Part shown: piece after piece, positions 47,107 to 61,223 of the stretch
Position numbering within the stretch: the first letter of the stretch is position 1
Layout: each line of letters begins with the position of its first letter
From: Ophryocystis elektroscirrha
Taxonomy: Eukaryota > Apicomplexa > Conoidasida > Neogregarinorida > Ophryocystidae
Assembly: GCA_030141585.1 (NCBI GenBank)
Contig: JAQIFP010000046.1
Span: 1-64,000 of the forward strand
Length of the DNA stretch: 64,000 nt
Reading direction: 5' to 3'
The notes under the pieces: generated by a model
Seen by the model: the letters and a program-made list of their open reading frames with translations, nothing else
The model's database searches: none
What the model was told of the DNA's origin: nothing
Made by a program: the position numbers and the translations under genes

Positions 47107-49502
47107 TTATGTGTGAACAGCGAAAGGATTGATAGGGCCATCAGTACTTTTATATGAAACCTTTTCTTCAACCATCAAAGCTGTGGACAGCTGTTTTTCT
47201 TTAGCAGATTCAATTGCTTCAGAGAGAAACGGATCGGTACATGGCCATGAAACTATAAAGTGAAATATATTCTGGATAGTGCTAACTCACCTTTGCACTG
47301 ATTAATGAATGCTTCTTTTTGTTCTATAGTTTTGTTATCAAAGTTTATAGATATTTTGCACGGCCCGGTATATAGTTCCGTAGGGACACACATATTGTCT
47401 TTTTCAGTCCACAACAGAGGACAATTCTACAATTATTCACATTTATATACAAGAAATATTTACTTGGGTAAAATCTTGTATACAGGCATCAAAACATGGC
47501 CATTCAACATCACATTTCTTCTCAAATAGCATCTTTTCATCTGTCAATAGATATTCAGAGTTAAGTATCACTTTTGGTCAAATTAATTGTGTCTGCTATT
47601 TGGTCACACCGCCCAGTGTAGGATGTAGGAGCCTAAAGAAAGAATTTATTTAGGTTATTTGATTCAGCAATTGCGTATATCTGTTTATATTACATTTCTA
47701 AAGTTCTATAAATAACTCAAATTTATATATATATATATATATAGCCTACTTGGCATAAATCAGATTCAATTAGAAAACTCCAATTTATAGGGCATACGGT
47801 CATATAATCTTTCCCATGGGAACATTTAGCATCAGTTTTGCAGGGAAACTTAACATCACATTTTTCTTCAAATGCAGCTTTGGAGTTGGGATCTGTTAAA
47901 GTTATTTCTTCAGGACTGGATGTTATAATATAAATTAATCTCATTATTACCCACAAGGCCCTGTATAAGTAAATGGCGCTCTACATAATTCTCTAGGCTG
48001 TTTTACATATGTCCAGTTAGATGGACATTTGGCTGTATAGTCACTTACGCCTTTAAGGTTTGTACACTAACTAAATAAAGCCTCACACTGGTTTTTACAA
48101 GGCCAAAAAGCGTTACAGCGTATACTCCAAGAATGCTTCATATTGTCCGTAAAACTTATAAAGTAAAAAAAAAGCTATTCGGAGTACTGTAAAAAATGTT
48201 TATTAGGTTCACAGAAATCTGAATAATAAATAGGGGCTTGGCAACTCAAATCAGGCTTCACTTCCCATAATAAAGGACATGGTTTGGAATAGTCTCTGAA
48301 TCATAAAAATATTGAACCTAGATTCTCTACCGCTCACAGAATACTAAAACATTTAGTAAACTGGTCTTTCTTACTTAATTGAGGCCATCGTAAGTTACAC
48401 TTTACTTCAAGATGCTGTTTTTCCTTTTTATCCACAGCTGCTTGTATTCGTACAGCACAAGGGCCTGAATTCGGAATAACACGGCTATTATCAAGAATTC
48501 ATTTCATAGATGAATTATTTTCACAAAAATACATCTAAGCATTAATTACATTATATGATTATATATTTGATTTTAATCACCGTATCAATACGACATTATA
48601 TATCAGAATAAGATATTTGAATTAAATATGTTTAATAATAATCAATTATATATCTTTTCTTTCATAATCAAACAAGCAAATATATATTTGGACGATCACC
48701 AATGCAAATGATGCTTAGACCTATAAATACTTCAGTACAATATCCAAATGATATATTTATATTGATAAGTACACCTTAGTTGACTTGACTCTATTATTAC
48801 CAAATACTTATTCTATATATATATAGAATAAAGTAATATAAAATAAATAACAACACATATATATATATATATATATATGTGTATATATATATGTATGTAC
48901 ATATATATGTATGTATATATTTATGTATATATGTATGTACATATATAGGTATGTACATATATATGTATGTATTATATCTAGAATATAATACAGACGTAAA
49001 GATGTGATTTATAAATATATTTTACACTCAAAACATGAAATATGACAACTAACGATTTCTTGAAGGCATTAAATAAAATTTATACATTCATTTTATAACT
49101 CATTGTAATATTAATACCTTGATAAGAAACTGGAGCTTGACACAAATTCGTTCCCGATAAAAAGTTCCATCCTGATACATACTAAAAATGTTACTTAAGC
49201 TAAACCGTCAGGACAGATTCTGCATTGAATGATTATTAGTCTTAATTCACCCTGTGTAATCTCGAAGATGAGTATCTTTGATTGTCGAAGTTTTATTGGT
49301 TTTTTTTACATTGTTATATGCAGAAGATATTGTTTCACTATTTGCCTGTAGTTTGTATTCCATATACAATCAAACTATTTACAGCTATCAATTTGCCAAA
49401 ATAATCGTTTCTAGCATCGGTAGAATTTCTATAACTTTGTACTACTCCAATATTAATAACTGTATAAAATATAATATTTATTGACCATAAAATTGTTTGC
49501 AT
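47107..49502 (-). CDS. Secreted CPW-WPC domain protein, about five domains
   Basis: A multi-exon gene opening with a hydrophobic signal peptide (MQTILWSINIIFYTVINIGV, 49502) and ending at TAA 47109-47107. CPW-WPC proteins are Cys-rich proteins; in Plasmodium several are made in ookinetes and sit on the surface. Each domain has CPxxW, then C-AP--Y-G-C, then C---WPC. Seen: CVSGWNFLSGTNLCQAPVSY (49185-49125); GPCAVRI...CNLRWPQ (48465-48390); CPLLWEVKPDLSCQAP (48280-48235); CNAFWPC (48120-48100); CPSNWTYVKQPRELCRAP and YTGPC (48040-47955); CDVKFPC (47845); CPINWSFLIESDLCQ (47800); APTSYTGRCD (47635); CDVEWPC (47505); CPLLWTEKDNMC and YTGPC (47430-47360); WPCTDPF (47245). This lineage-restricted family is the clearest marker for an apicomplexan or relative. 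Exon borders are approximate. Confidence 0.9.
48850..48985. repeat. TATATGTATGTACA repeat in CPW-WPC intron
   Basis: (TA)n followed by several copies of TATATATGTATGTACA. It lies in the long intron between the domain-1 exon (49190-49120) and the next exon near 48480. Confidence 0.85.
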
Positions 49503-49676
49503 AATTTTTTACTCCCCGAACATATACAAAATTACAAAAACTTGTAATTTTTAATTAATAATTCGTAACTAGGTTAATCAATTATTGATTGGTATTGCTT
49601 AAATAATTAAAATTATATATAATTAACATTAGTAATCACAAATCTGTTACTGGACATACTGATTAAATTTACGAAA

Positions 49677-49961
49677 ATGTCAATTAACACCGACTCTATG
49701 TTTATGCATACCACTGATATGTTTTCGTTAAACTTAGACTTTTATTTTTATCCTTTAGTCATATTCACCATCCTTGCTGCACTGTCAACTATTATTTTCA
49801 GCACATTGCATGTCAAGATTTCACGAGCCATGCTAATTAATGAGAAAAAAAGTTTTCCATCTCGTGAAATTATCATTGAAATATGTTTAGCTATAATAAG
49901 TGCTTTTTTTTGGTCTTTGGCTATTCTGAGCGCTCTTTTATACTCTCGTATTCCCATATAA
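49677..49961 (+). CDS. Small two-TM membrane protein, possibly EMC5/MMGT-like
   Basis: 94 aa, no introns. Two hydrophobic helices (FYFYPLVIFTILAALSTIIF at ~23-42, and IIIEICLAIISAFFWSLAIL at ~65-84) flank a short polar loop (SRAMLINEKKSFPSREI). EMC5/MMGT1 is a small two-helix subunit of the ER membrane complex with the same spacing: first helix ending in an H/A-rich turn, a loop with a P-x-E/D-I-x-x-E motif, then the second helix. Here the loop reads FPSREIIIE. The match is a pattern judgement over a short protein, so this is a tentative name. Other small ER subunits are possible. It diverges from the CPW-WPC gene with 174 bp between ATGs. Confidence 0.45.
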   Translation: MSINTDSMFMHTTDMFSLNLDFYFYPLVIFTILAALSTIIFSTLHVKISRAMLINEKKSFPSREIIIEICLAIISAFFWSLAILSALLYSRIPI

Positions 49962-50740
49962 TGAATATAGGTATACATCAACTAATAATTTACAGACATT
50001 TCATACTCAGTATAGTCATTTATTCTTGTAGAGTCAACCTTCGATTATATTATTTATAATACAACTTAATCATATCTAAAAACAATTATCATTATTGTAA
50101 TCAATATTTATATATATAACTTGTATTTATATATATATATAAATATAATAACTGTTCATATACATATATTACTTGTTCATAAATATATATTACTTGTTCG
50201 TATATATATATATATATATATATACATTACTTGTTCGTATATGTATATATATTACTTGCTCGTATATATATATATATATTACTTGTTTATAAATATATAT
50301 TACTTGTTCGTATATATATATATATTACTTGTTTATATATATAGATTACGTGTATATATTGAAATATGTATTCTATACATATTGTATATGTAAATTACAG
50401 AATACATTATAGAAATATATATACATACATATATATATGTATATATATATATATATATATAATCCATCTGTATTAGGAGGCTCAGAGTATACTATTAATA
50501 AAAATGCTTTACATAGTCAATATGTGAATATAAATATGTATATATAAATTATATATGTCCACGTATACTTCGTTGACACTTAGAGTATAGACAGAATAAA
50601 AAAAAAAATTGTATAATGTGTATGAAAATGTTATTTATAACCAAACGCGTGTTTCGAATTATATAGAGTATGAAAAATAATAATCTTGATCAAGTTTGAT
50701 GTAGATACATATAAAACTAAATCACGCCATTCATGAATGC
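49962..50740. other. Repeat-rich intergenic region
   Basis: 780 bp between the small membrane-protein gene and the end of the GBP2-like gene. It is dominated by the TTACTTGTTCGTATATA minisatellite and TA tracts. The ORF across it encodes Tyr/Ile repeats and is not a gene. Confidence 0.7.
50125..50355. repeat. TTACTTGTTCGTATATA minisatellite
   Basis: About eight copies of a ~25-35 bp unit (ATTACTTGTTCGTATATATA with variable TA length; some copies read TTACTTGTTTATAAATA) stand head to tail. Its non-TA core makes it distinct from the other AT repeats of the window. Confidence 0.92.
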
Positions 50741-51770
50741 TCAATTTCGGTGAGAAGGATGGCCTCTATCAAAACGAAGCATAATTTGCCTATTCATAAA
50801 TCTCGTTCCATTAAATTCATCTAAATAATTAATTAATAGGAAGTTTTTTTATAAATTTTTTACCTATAGCTTTCTGGGCTGCTGAATAAGACTTAAACTG
50901 TACAGTTCCAACACCACGTGAGCAACCGTCTGATGTAAAAACATCTGCACGAACAGCGTTGTGAAATAAATCTTCTAAGTCTTTATTTGTGGTTTTATAA
51001 GACAGCTAAACAGCAAATAATAGCATAAAACTTTTTCATACATTTGATACAAATACGACAGTATTGTCCCTTTCGTATGAGCGACGGTTATTGGACGGGC
51101 TATACTCGGCATCTTCTTTATCTTCATAACGGTGATAATTGTCGCGATATCTGTATCGATTATTACGTCTAAGGTAACAAAAAAAATTTCTTCAAATACA
51201 TTCATAACTACAGCTTATTATATACATATGCTATACATAATATATATATATATATATATATAATTATAATTAATAATTATTATCTATAGATTTATACATA
51301 TATTTAATATTCATATATATATATATGAATATTATATATATATTAGATAGTTAGTAAATTGTAGTGAAAAATTCACGTACGAGTTTCGGAATCTATCGTT
51401 GTGTCGAGGTTTAGATTCTTCTCTGTCTTCTCTCACAAAAATTTTGCGATCTAAAAAAACGCAAAAATGTGATATTATTTATGAATATAATTTTTATAAT
51501 TCTTTTAAATATACACAAAATAATATAAAAATGTACACTTTATCAAATTACCAATATATTTTCACAACAAAATATATAACCATACCGAAAAGCTCAGTGT
51601 CAGTTAGCTTTTCTATAGCATCTTGGGCTTCCTCAGGTGATGAATATTCAACTAATCCACAGCCCTAGTAAAAAAAAAAATTATAATCTGTACTATTTAT
51701 ATATATATATATATATATCTATATATATATATAAATTTACAGCTATTATCGCATTTATACGAGTTTTACA

Positions 51771-51827
<57 letters not shown>

Positions 51828-52110
51828 ATATATAATTTATATAGTTTACGTATATATCTAGACTCATATTTAAATATGTAGTCAAATATATTTATTATAT
51901 ACATTTAGGACTTACCCTTGAACGTCCATCTCTATCGCAGAAAACATCGGCGTAAACAACATTGCCACCAAGTTTACGCATATGATTTTTTAGGTCTTGC
52001 TTTTGTACGCTCCATGCAAGGTTTCCCACGTACACTCGATTTTTCAAAGTTGATGGTTTAGCGGTTATTGGTTCAGTGGGAGTTAAAGGTCTTTCTACTT
52101 CAACACTCAT
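50741..52110 (-). CDS. GBP2: Two-RRM RNA-binding protein, GBP2/HRB1-like
   Basis: At least five exons. First RRM (52055-51600): RNP2 RVYVGNLAWSV, a loop QDLKNHMRKLGGNVVYADVF, RNP1-like GRSRGCGLVEYSSPEEA, and KIFVREDREE. A basic Arg/Asn/Tyr-rich linker (RRNNRYRYRDNYHRYED, ~51175-51110) follows, then a second RRM in pieces: DNTVVFVSNV, DLEDLFHNA-RADVFTSDGCSRGVGTVQF (50985-50890) and MNRQIMLRFDRGHP (50790-50745). Proteins of this build (yeast Gbp2/Hrb1, apicomplexan GBP2) bind mRNA in export and also G-rich telomeric DNA. The sequence does not tell which. It ends at TGA 50743-50741. Another SR-type protein is the alternative. Confidence 0.75.
51765..51822. repeat. (TA)n microsatellite in GBP2 intron
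   Basis: A ~50-bp TA tract between the exons ending near 51915 and beginning near 51665. Confidence 0.9.
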
Positions 52111-52452
52111 CTAAACAAAATACATAAATTTTGGAGTATATTTTGTGAGTGGCTCAAAGATAGAAGCAATAAAACAAATTATAAATAAAAAAATAAACTA
52201 TTTAAATAATTAAAGCACTAAAATACGCAAAAACTCTTAGAATATTACTTTCGTATTTGTTTTTCAATTACTCCCAGATACCGCTGCTTACAGAGACTTT
52301 TTAGGTTCAGCTTAAAAAAAAACGTTATTTTTGCAATCCAAAAAAAATTTGTGAAATGTCTTAATTGAAAGAATGTGATTGAAACAGCGTCAGTCACATA
52401 TAAAAAATACCTTTTGATAAATTTATAAATTTAATTAACTTTTAAGTCTGTA
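52111..52452. promoter_or_regulatory. Intergenic region upstream of GBP2-like gene
   Basis: 342 bp, less repetitive than its surroundings; the only notable feature is an oligo(A) run at 52315-52322. It presumably holds the GBP2 promoter and the 3' flank of KRR1. Confidence 0.45.
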
Positions 52453-54295
<1,843 letters not shown>

Positions 54296-54328
54296 ATAGA
54301 ACAGGCAAGTTGAAGGATTGGTTAATGT

Positions 54329-56794
54329 GTGTATGTTTATATGACCGATGCAGCTTTTTCTAATCGTAATAAGTTTACAGATTCAATTCGCAGTATATTT
54401 AGTAAATGTATACCTATAAAATCACATAATCGAAATTCATTTGGATACCAGTACACAGGTTCATCTGTTGGTCATTATAAGGATGGTAATGTTATTTCTC
54501 ATCAAAACTCTGACACATTAAATCAAGAAAATGAAGAATTTTTGTCTTTATTTTCAACAATTCCCACTGGAAAATCGAATTCTTTAGTATATAAAAGAGC
54601 TGTGGAATCAGCATTTGCACGTATTATACAACAAGCTGAGAATATTAAAACTTATGAGCAGTATATACAGTTTTGCGAAGTTTGTTCGGAGTATGAACAG
54701 TATCAACCTATCCGCATAGCATTTTGTTCGATATATTTAACGGATATGAGATTAAGACGTGATGTAGAGGCATTATTTATACGTGCGGCTGAAGAGTTTT
54801 CCGAAAGTACAAATACAACAAATAACACTGCAGCTAGTTTACAATTGAATTTAATGGCTATTTTGTATTTAATTAGTGTTACTTTGGCGGAAGCATCTAT
54901 TGATTTTACAACTGCTTTATCTTTACAAAGATTTTTTACGGAAAGCTTAGCACGTGTAATTGTTGAGGGTATGGCTTTTTACGCTACTATGTATTTTCAA
55001 TCTAACACAAAACTTTTGAATCGAAATAATAAAAATTCCGATGATCTTGATTTTTTGGGTCATCATCAGTATTTATCAAGCCAATCTGACTCTGCTACGT
55101 CTCTTATTGATAAAAGTTTAAAGCAAGAATATAAAGAAGTGTTTAATCCTAAGAAATCCAATCACCGTCAAAACAATTCCTTTCAAAAATCGCGTGAGAA
55201 ATTTAATTTTGTGAATAAAAGAAGTAAATCTCTTCCTTATAATATGTTCAGTGATAACCAAATGCCTTTATTGACAGTATTTTTACGTTTAGAGAAGAAA
55301 AGTTTATATTATAAAAGAATCCAGTTATTTGAAAAAAATGCTAAAATGTATTGCCCATCTCTTACGAATAAAGATTATAATAAAGAGACTTTTGACGCTG
55401 AAAATAATAATAATAATAGATTAGCTGCTGCGGCGGCGGCGGCGGCCCCGCCAGCCTCATTGTGCTCTAATCGTTCTTGCCAATTCTGGTCGTCCTCTTT
55501 AGTGGAATCTGAGAATGATATTACTGAGAAAAATAAAAAAATGTGTTCCGAATCCAATATTTCTAATATTAATGACTCGATATCTTGTTCTGATCGAGGT
55601 ATGCATACATCCAATACAGATACCACAAGTAATGTCGTTACTTTACGCTGTGAAATTATTCAACAATTCAGCAATTGCATAGGCCGCTTTATATTTGGTA
55701 CATTTTATGTTAGTATAGCTGCAGTACCACAATGCCAGCAGAAATTATTTATTATATTTTCATATTTGAATGAAACAAAGGAATTGAACCCATTATTGAA
55801 TATTATATTAATTGTGTATTGGATTGAAGCCGTCGTTCAGTGTGCGGCAATATTTCATTTGATTGCTACGTCGGCTCCTTTATGCATAGCATTCCTTAAA
55901 ATAATCACCAAAGTTACTAGTTTTATACAGCAAGATAGTATAAAGAATAATTTTCGGGAGTTATATAAAATACATACCCTTATAAGTAGGACGCCAAAAT
56001 CAAGTTATTGTAATATGTATACGTTTACTGATAAACAATATACTAGTCATTATTCATCTTCCGTATTTTCAACTTTTAAGTCTTTGTTATCGTGCAGCAA
56101 GTCAAGAATCTCTGAAATAAGTACCACGAATAATTCTCATCAAGTATCGCAATCTGTAAATATTGAAAAAAAAATCAATACCAATAAACCTGGTTATTTT
56201 GATATTAATAATTATATCTCAGTTATTGTACATCATGTTTTATTAAAGTTAATAACATGCTGTAGGGAACATTATTACCATGAAATACCTAATATAGATC
56301 GACCATTATTTTACGATATGAAAATTGAGAATATTTTACAAAAACATCTGCGTATACCAAAAAATAGCAGTTTCACGATAACCAAAGGAAATATTTTAAC
56401 GTGTAAACATCCAGTATTTATTGCTCTTAGAAATTCAATACGTCAAGTTACTTTACTTGCTTCTTTAATTACCAAGTCCCAATATAAATATAATTTATCA
56501 TTTTTAGAGTATATTGATTTATTACTCGTTCTAGAAAATTACAGTTTAACCCAATCATTTACCATTAAAGAATCCCTTATTATATCTCATAAGTTCAAAG
56601 AATCTATTTTTTGCTGTGCGTGTGGAAAGTCCTGTTTAATTGAAAATCGAAACCGTAAAAAAAAAATAAGAAAATATCCTATTACTTGTTTGGAATGTAA
56701 TATGGTCAGATATTGTAGTGTACAATGTGAAAAGTGTTGGAAGAATTTTCATGCTAATTGGTGCAGTACCCTTGAAAAATATAGTTATGTTTAA
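54329..56794 (+). CDS. MYND-type zinc-finger protein (821 aa)
   Basis: One uninterrupted frame of 821 aa, the longest intronless gene here. The C-terminal ~60 residues are a MYND zinc finger: C-x2-C (CCAC), a basic insert (RNRKKKIRKYP), C-x2-C (CLEC), then RYCSVQC, H and C (FHANWC). MYND fingers bind Pro-rich or LxPP-type peptides of partner proteins. The N-terminal ~220 residues are helical (KRAVESAFARIIQQAENIK and RDVEALFIRAAEEF). The middle contains Ser/Asn-rich stretches, an Asn run and an eight-plus Ala run coded by GCG triplets (55426-55448), and hydrophobic helices (IILIVYWIEAVVQCAAIFHLIA). No SET domain is seen, so it is not a SMYD methyltransferase. The start could be ATG 54329 or the second ATG at 54341 (MTDAAFS). 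Confidence 0.7.
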   Translation: MYVYMTDAAFSNRNKFTDSIRSIFSKCIPIKSHNRNSFGYQYTGSSVGHYKDGNVISHQNSDTLNQENEEFLSLFSTIPTGKSNSLVYKRAVESAFARIIQQAENIKTYEQYIQFCEVCSEYEQYQPIRIAFCSIYLTDMRLRRDVEALFIRAAEEFSESTNTTNNTAASLQLNLMAILYLISVTLAEASIDFTTALSLQRFFTESLARVIVEGMAFYATMYFQSNTKLLNRNNKNSDDLDFLGHHQYLSSQSDSATSLIDKSLKQEYKEVFNPKKSNHRQNNSFQKSREKFNFVNKRSKSLPYNMFSDNQMPLLTVFLRLEKKSLYYKRIQLFEKNAKMYCPSLTNKDYNKETFDAENNNNNRLAAAAAAAAPPASLCSNRSCQFWSSSLVESENDITEKNKKMCSESNISNINDSISCSDRGMHTSNTDTTSNVVTLRCEIIQQFSNCIGRFIFGTFYVSIAAVPQCQQKLFIIFSYLNETKELNPLLNIILIVYWIEAVVQCAAIFHLIATSAPLCIAFLKIITKVTSFIQQDSIKNNFRELYKIHTLISRTPKSSYCNMYTFTDKQYTSHYSSSVFSTFKSLLSCSKSRISEISTTNNSHQVSQSVNIEKKINTNKPGYFDINNYISVIVHHVLLKLITCCREHYYHEIPNIDRPLFYDMKIENILQKHLRIPKNSSFTITKGNILTCKHPVFIALRNSIRQVTLLASLITKSQYKYNLSFLEYIDLLLVLENYSLTQSFTIKESLIISHKFKESIFCCACGKSCLIENRNRKKKIRKYPITCLECNMVRYCSVQCEKCWKNFHANWCSTLEKYSYV

Positions 56795-57364
56795 TTGTGT
56801 ACATTTATTTTTATTCAATTTATTGTTCGATTTATCTATTTCTGTGTATCTTATCAGAAAAACTTATTTATTTCTTTTTTCTACTATATAATACATTTAC
56901 TTTTTATATATTGACTTCGAAGCAAATTCAACGTGATCTATTTTTATAAAAATTTGTTGTTTTTTTCTAAATGGAAATCTATATTAGAATTATATATCAG
57001 TTTGAAAATATTTATTTAAAAAATTGACAATTTAATAATACACGTGCGGGAGTCTAAATTATTATTATTCTTATACAAATTTGCACACAGATAAATACCC
57101 ACTGGGTTATCTATCAAAATTCTTTGATTAATCTATAAATGGTATTTAGATATATAAAAGACTAAAATAATATTTATATACTTTAGTTGCTCTTCCTATT
57201 ATTGAAATAATTTGATAATTTGGGGTCATCTATACCTAAATTAAAAATTTAAAAAAATATATGTATGTTGCACGAGAAGATTGAGATGCATAATACGGAC
57301 TTTGCAATTTAGGTCCGAAATAGACATGTAAACCAATAGGTGCAGAAATAGGCTGCTATGCCAG
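56795..57364. promoter_or_regulatory. Intergenic region upstream of PKA-C
   Basis: 570 bp, AT-rich with few repeats. A small inverted repeat, CGGAC-12 nt-GTCCG (57296-57317), lies about 50 bp before the PKA-C ATG and could form a hairpin in the 5' leader. Confidence 0.45.
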
Positions 57365-59870
<2,506 letters not shown>

Positions 59871-60079
59871 ATTTCATGTATCCTTTTTATGTATTATTTA
59901 TATAGGAAACAAAAAAAACTGTTTTCAACCTTAAACTATATAATATAGTGTAAAAAATCATTCAAAAATAAAAAGCAGAAATGACTAAATATAATCAAGA
60001 ATTTAATTAATTTAAATTATATATTATAGTAACTATATAACAAGTTATATGATTATAAGTTACAGAAACAGTCACATTA

Positions 60080-60552
60080 ATGGTAAAATGCTCAGAATTA
60101 TTATATGATCGAAAAAATGTAACCATTCAAAAAATAACCTTTGAATCTAATGTTCTAAAATACCAGCTGGAAGAGCATGTTCCTGAAAAACTATCTTTAT
60201 TGCATTGGACTATATTTATATTAGCAGTTTTACATATCCAAAAAAAAAGTTTTTTTGCTTTTTATTTTTTGAATATATCTTATGTTTTCATTAATAGTAT
60301 GACATGTCCTCCATCCTCTTATGTCAGTACTCTTCTTTTGATGAAAAAATTTGGCATACAATATACAAATTATAATCAGAGACAGTCTCTTTTTATTCCT
60401 GTGAATCAAATTAGAGAAGTCATAGTAAATGAGGTGATCAAACTCATAATTCTATAAACTATATATTTCTAGTTTATATCTCTATAAAGTCTCACGCACT
60501 TCGTTTCTGCATTGTATATAAATATACATATGAAATAGTTTATTACATATAC

Positions 60553-60597
<45 letters not shown>

Positions 60598-61068
60598 TAA
60601 TAATTATAATAGTAATAATTACTAATATATATATATATATACATATACATTACGCTTTATGTATTATAGCATTAAATAATCCATATAAATCTAGATATAT
60701 AATTTAAATATATATAGATTATTTATATACTTATATTTGAATCATATAAGTATATAAATAATCATCCAAGAAACTACAAAATGTCATTATAAAGGCTGAT
60801 TTCCATAAATATTTATTAGGCATTTCAAGGTTGGAAAATAGTTCAATATGTCGGTGTTATGTACTATGATACAGACATTAAAGTATTCGTTCCTTTTCAG
60901 GTAGAATATGTGTAATTTTTGTCAATTTATGTGATACACATGAATTTTTTCCCACGAATTATTTAGGACTATGAAATACCCTTAAAAGTACTGAAGAACA
61001 TATGGAATGATATATCAATTTTTTTTTTAAACGATACCAAAGACCAAAATCTAGACTGTTATTCCTAA
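60080..61068 (+). CDS. PIGH: PIG-H, subunit of GPI N-acetylglucosaminyltransferase
   Basis: Three exons (60080 to ~60434, 60821-60900, ~60967-61068). PIG-H is a small ER subunit of the GPI-GlcNAc transferase that starts GPI-anchor synthesis on PI. Seen: an N-terminal soluble stretch, a hydrophobic hairpin of two helices (LHWTIFILAVL and FFAFYFLNISYVFI, residues ~41-75), and the conserved PIG-H core: LLLMKKFGIQYTNYNQRQSLFIP, then QIREVIVNE joined to AFQGWKIVQYVGVMYYDTDI-KVFVPF and PLKVLKNIWNDI. The I-VVINE-then-YYL-V pattern is diagnostic of the PIG-H domain. GPI anchors coat many parasite surface antigens, which fits an apicomplexan. A further small intron inside the hairpin region (GTTTTT...AATAG, 60249-60298) is possible. 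Stop TAA 61066-61068. Confidence 0.82.
60555..60640. repeat. (TA)n microsatellite in PIG-H intron 1
   Basis: Two TA tracts around a TAGTAATAATTATAATAGTAATAATTACTA palindrome-like core (60596-60626). Confidence 0.88.
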
Positions 61069-61223
61069 TCAAAAATATTTTTATATTCAATAGCTATTTT
61101 TTCTGTATTACCAAGATTATTGATAAATACGTTAATTTGTCAAAAATATCAAAATTACTAATATTATCTGTTCAACCTTATAAAAAAGAAAAAATGTAAA
61201 TTTTTTATAATAAAAATTAACTT

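Noticed and set aside
54329..56794. SMYD-type SET/MYND methyltransferase
   Set aside because: The MYND finger is at the extreme C-terminus and no SET motifs (GxG, NHSC) are present.
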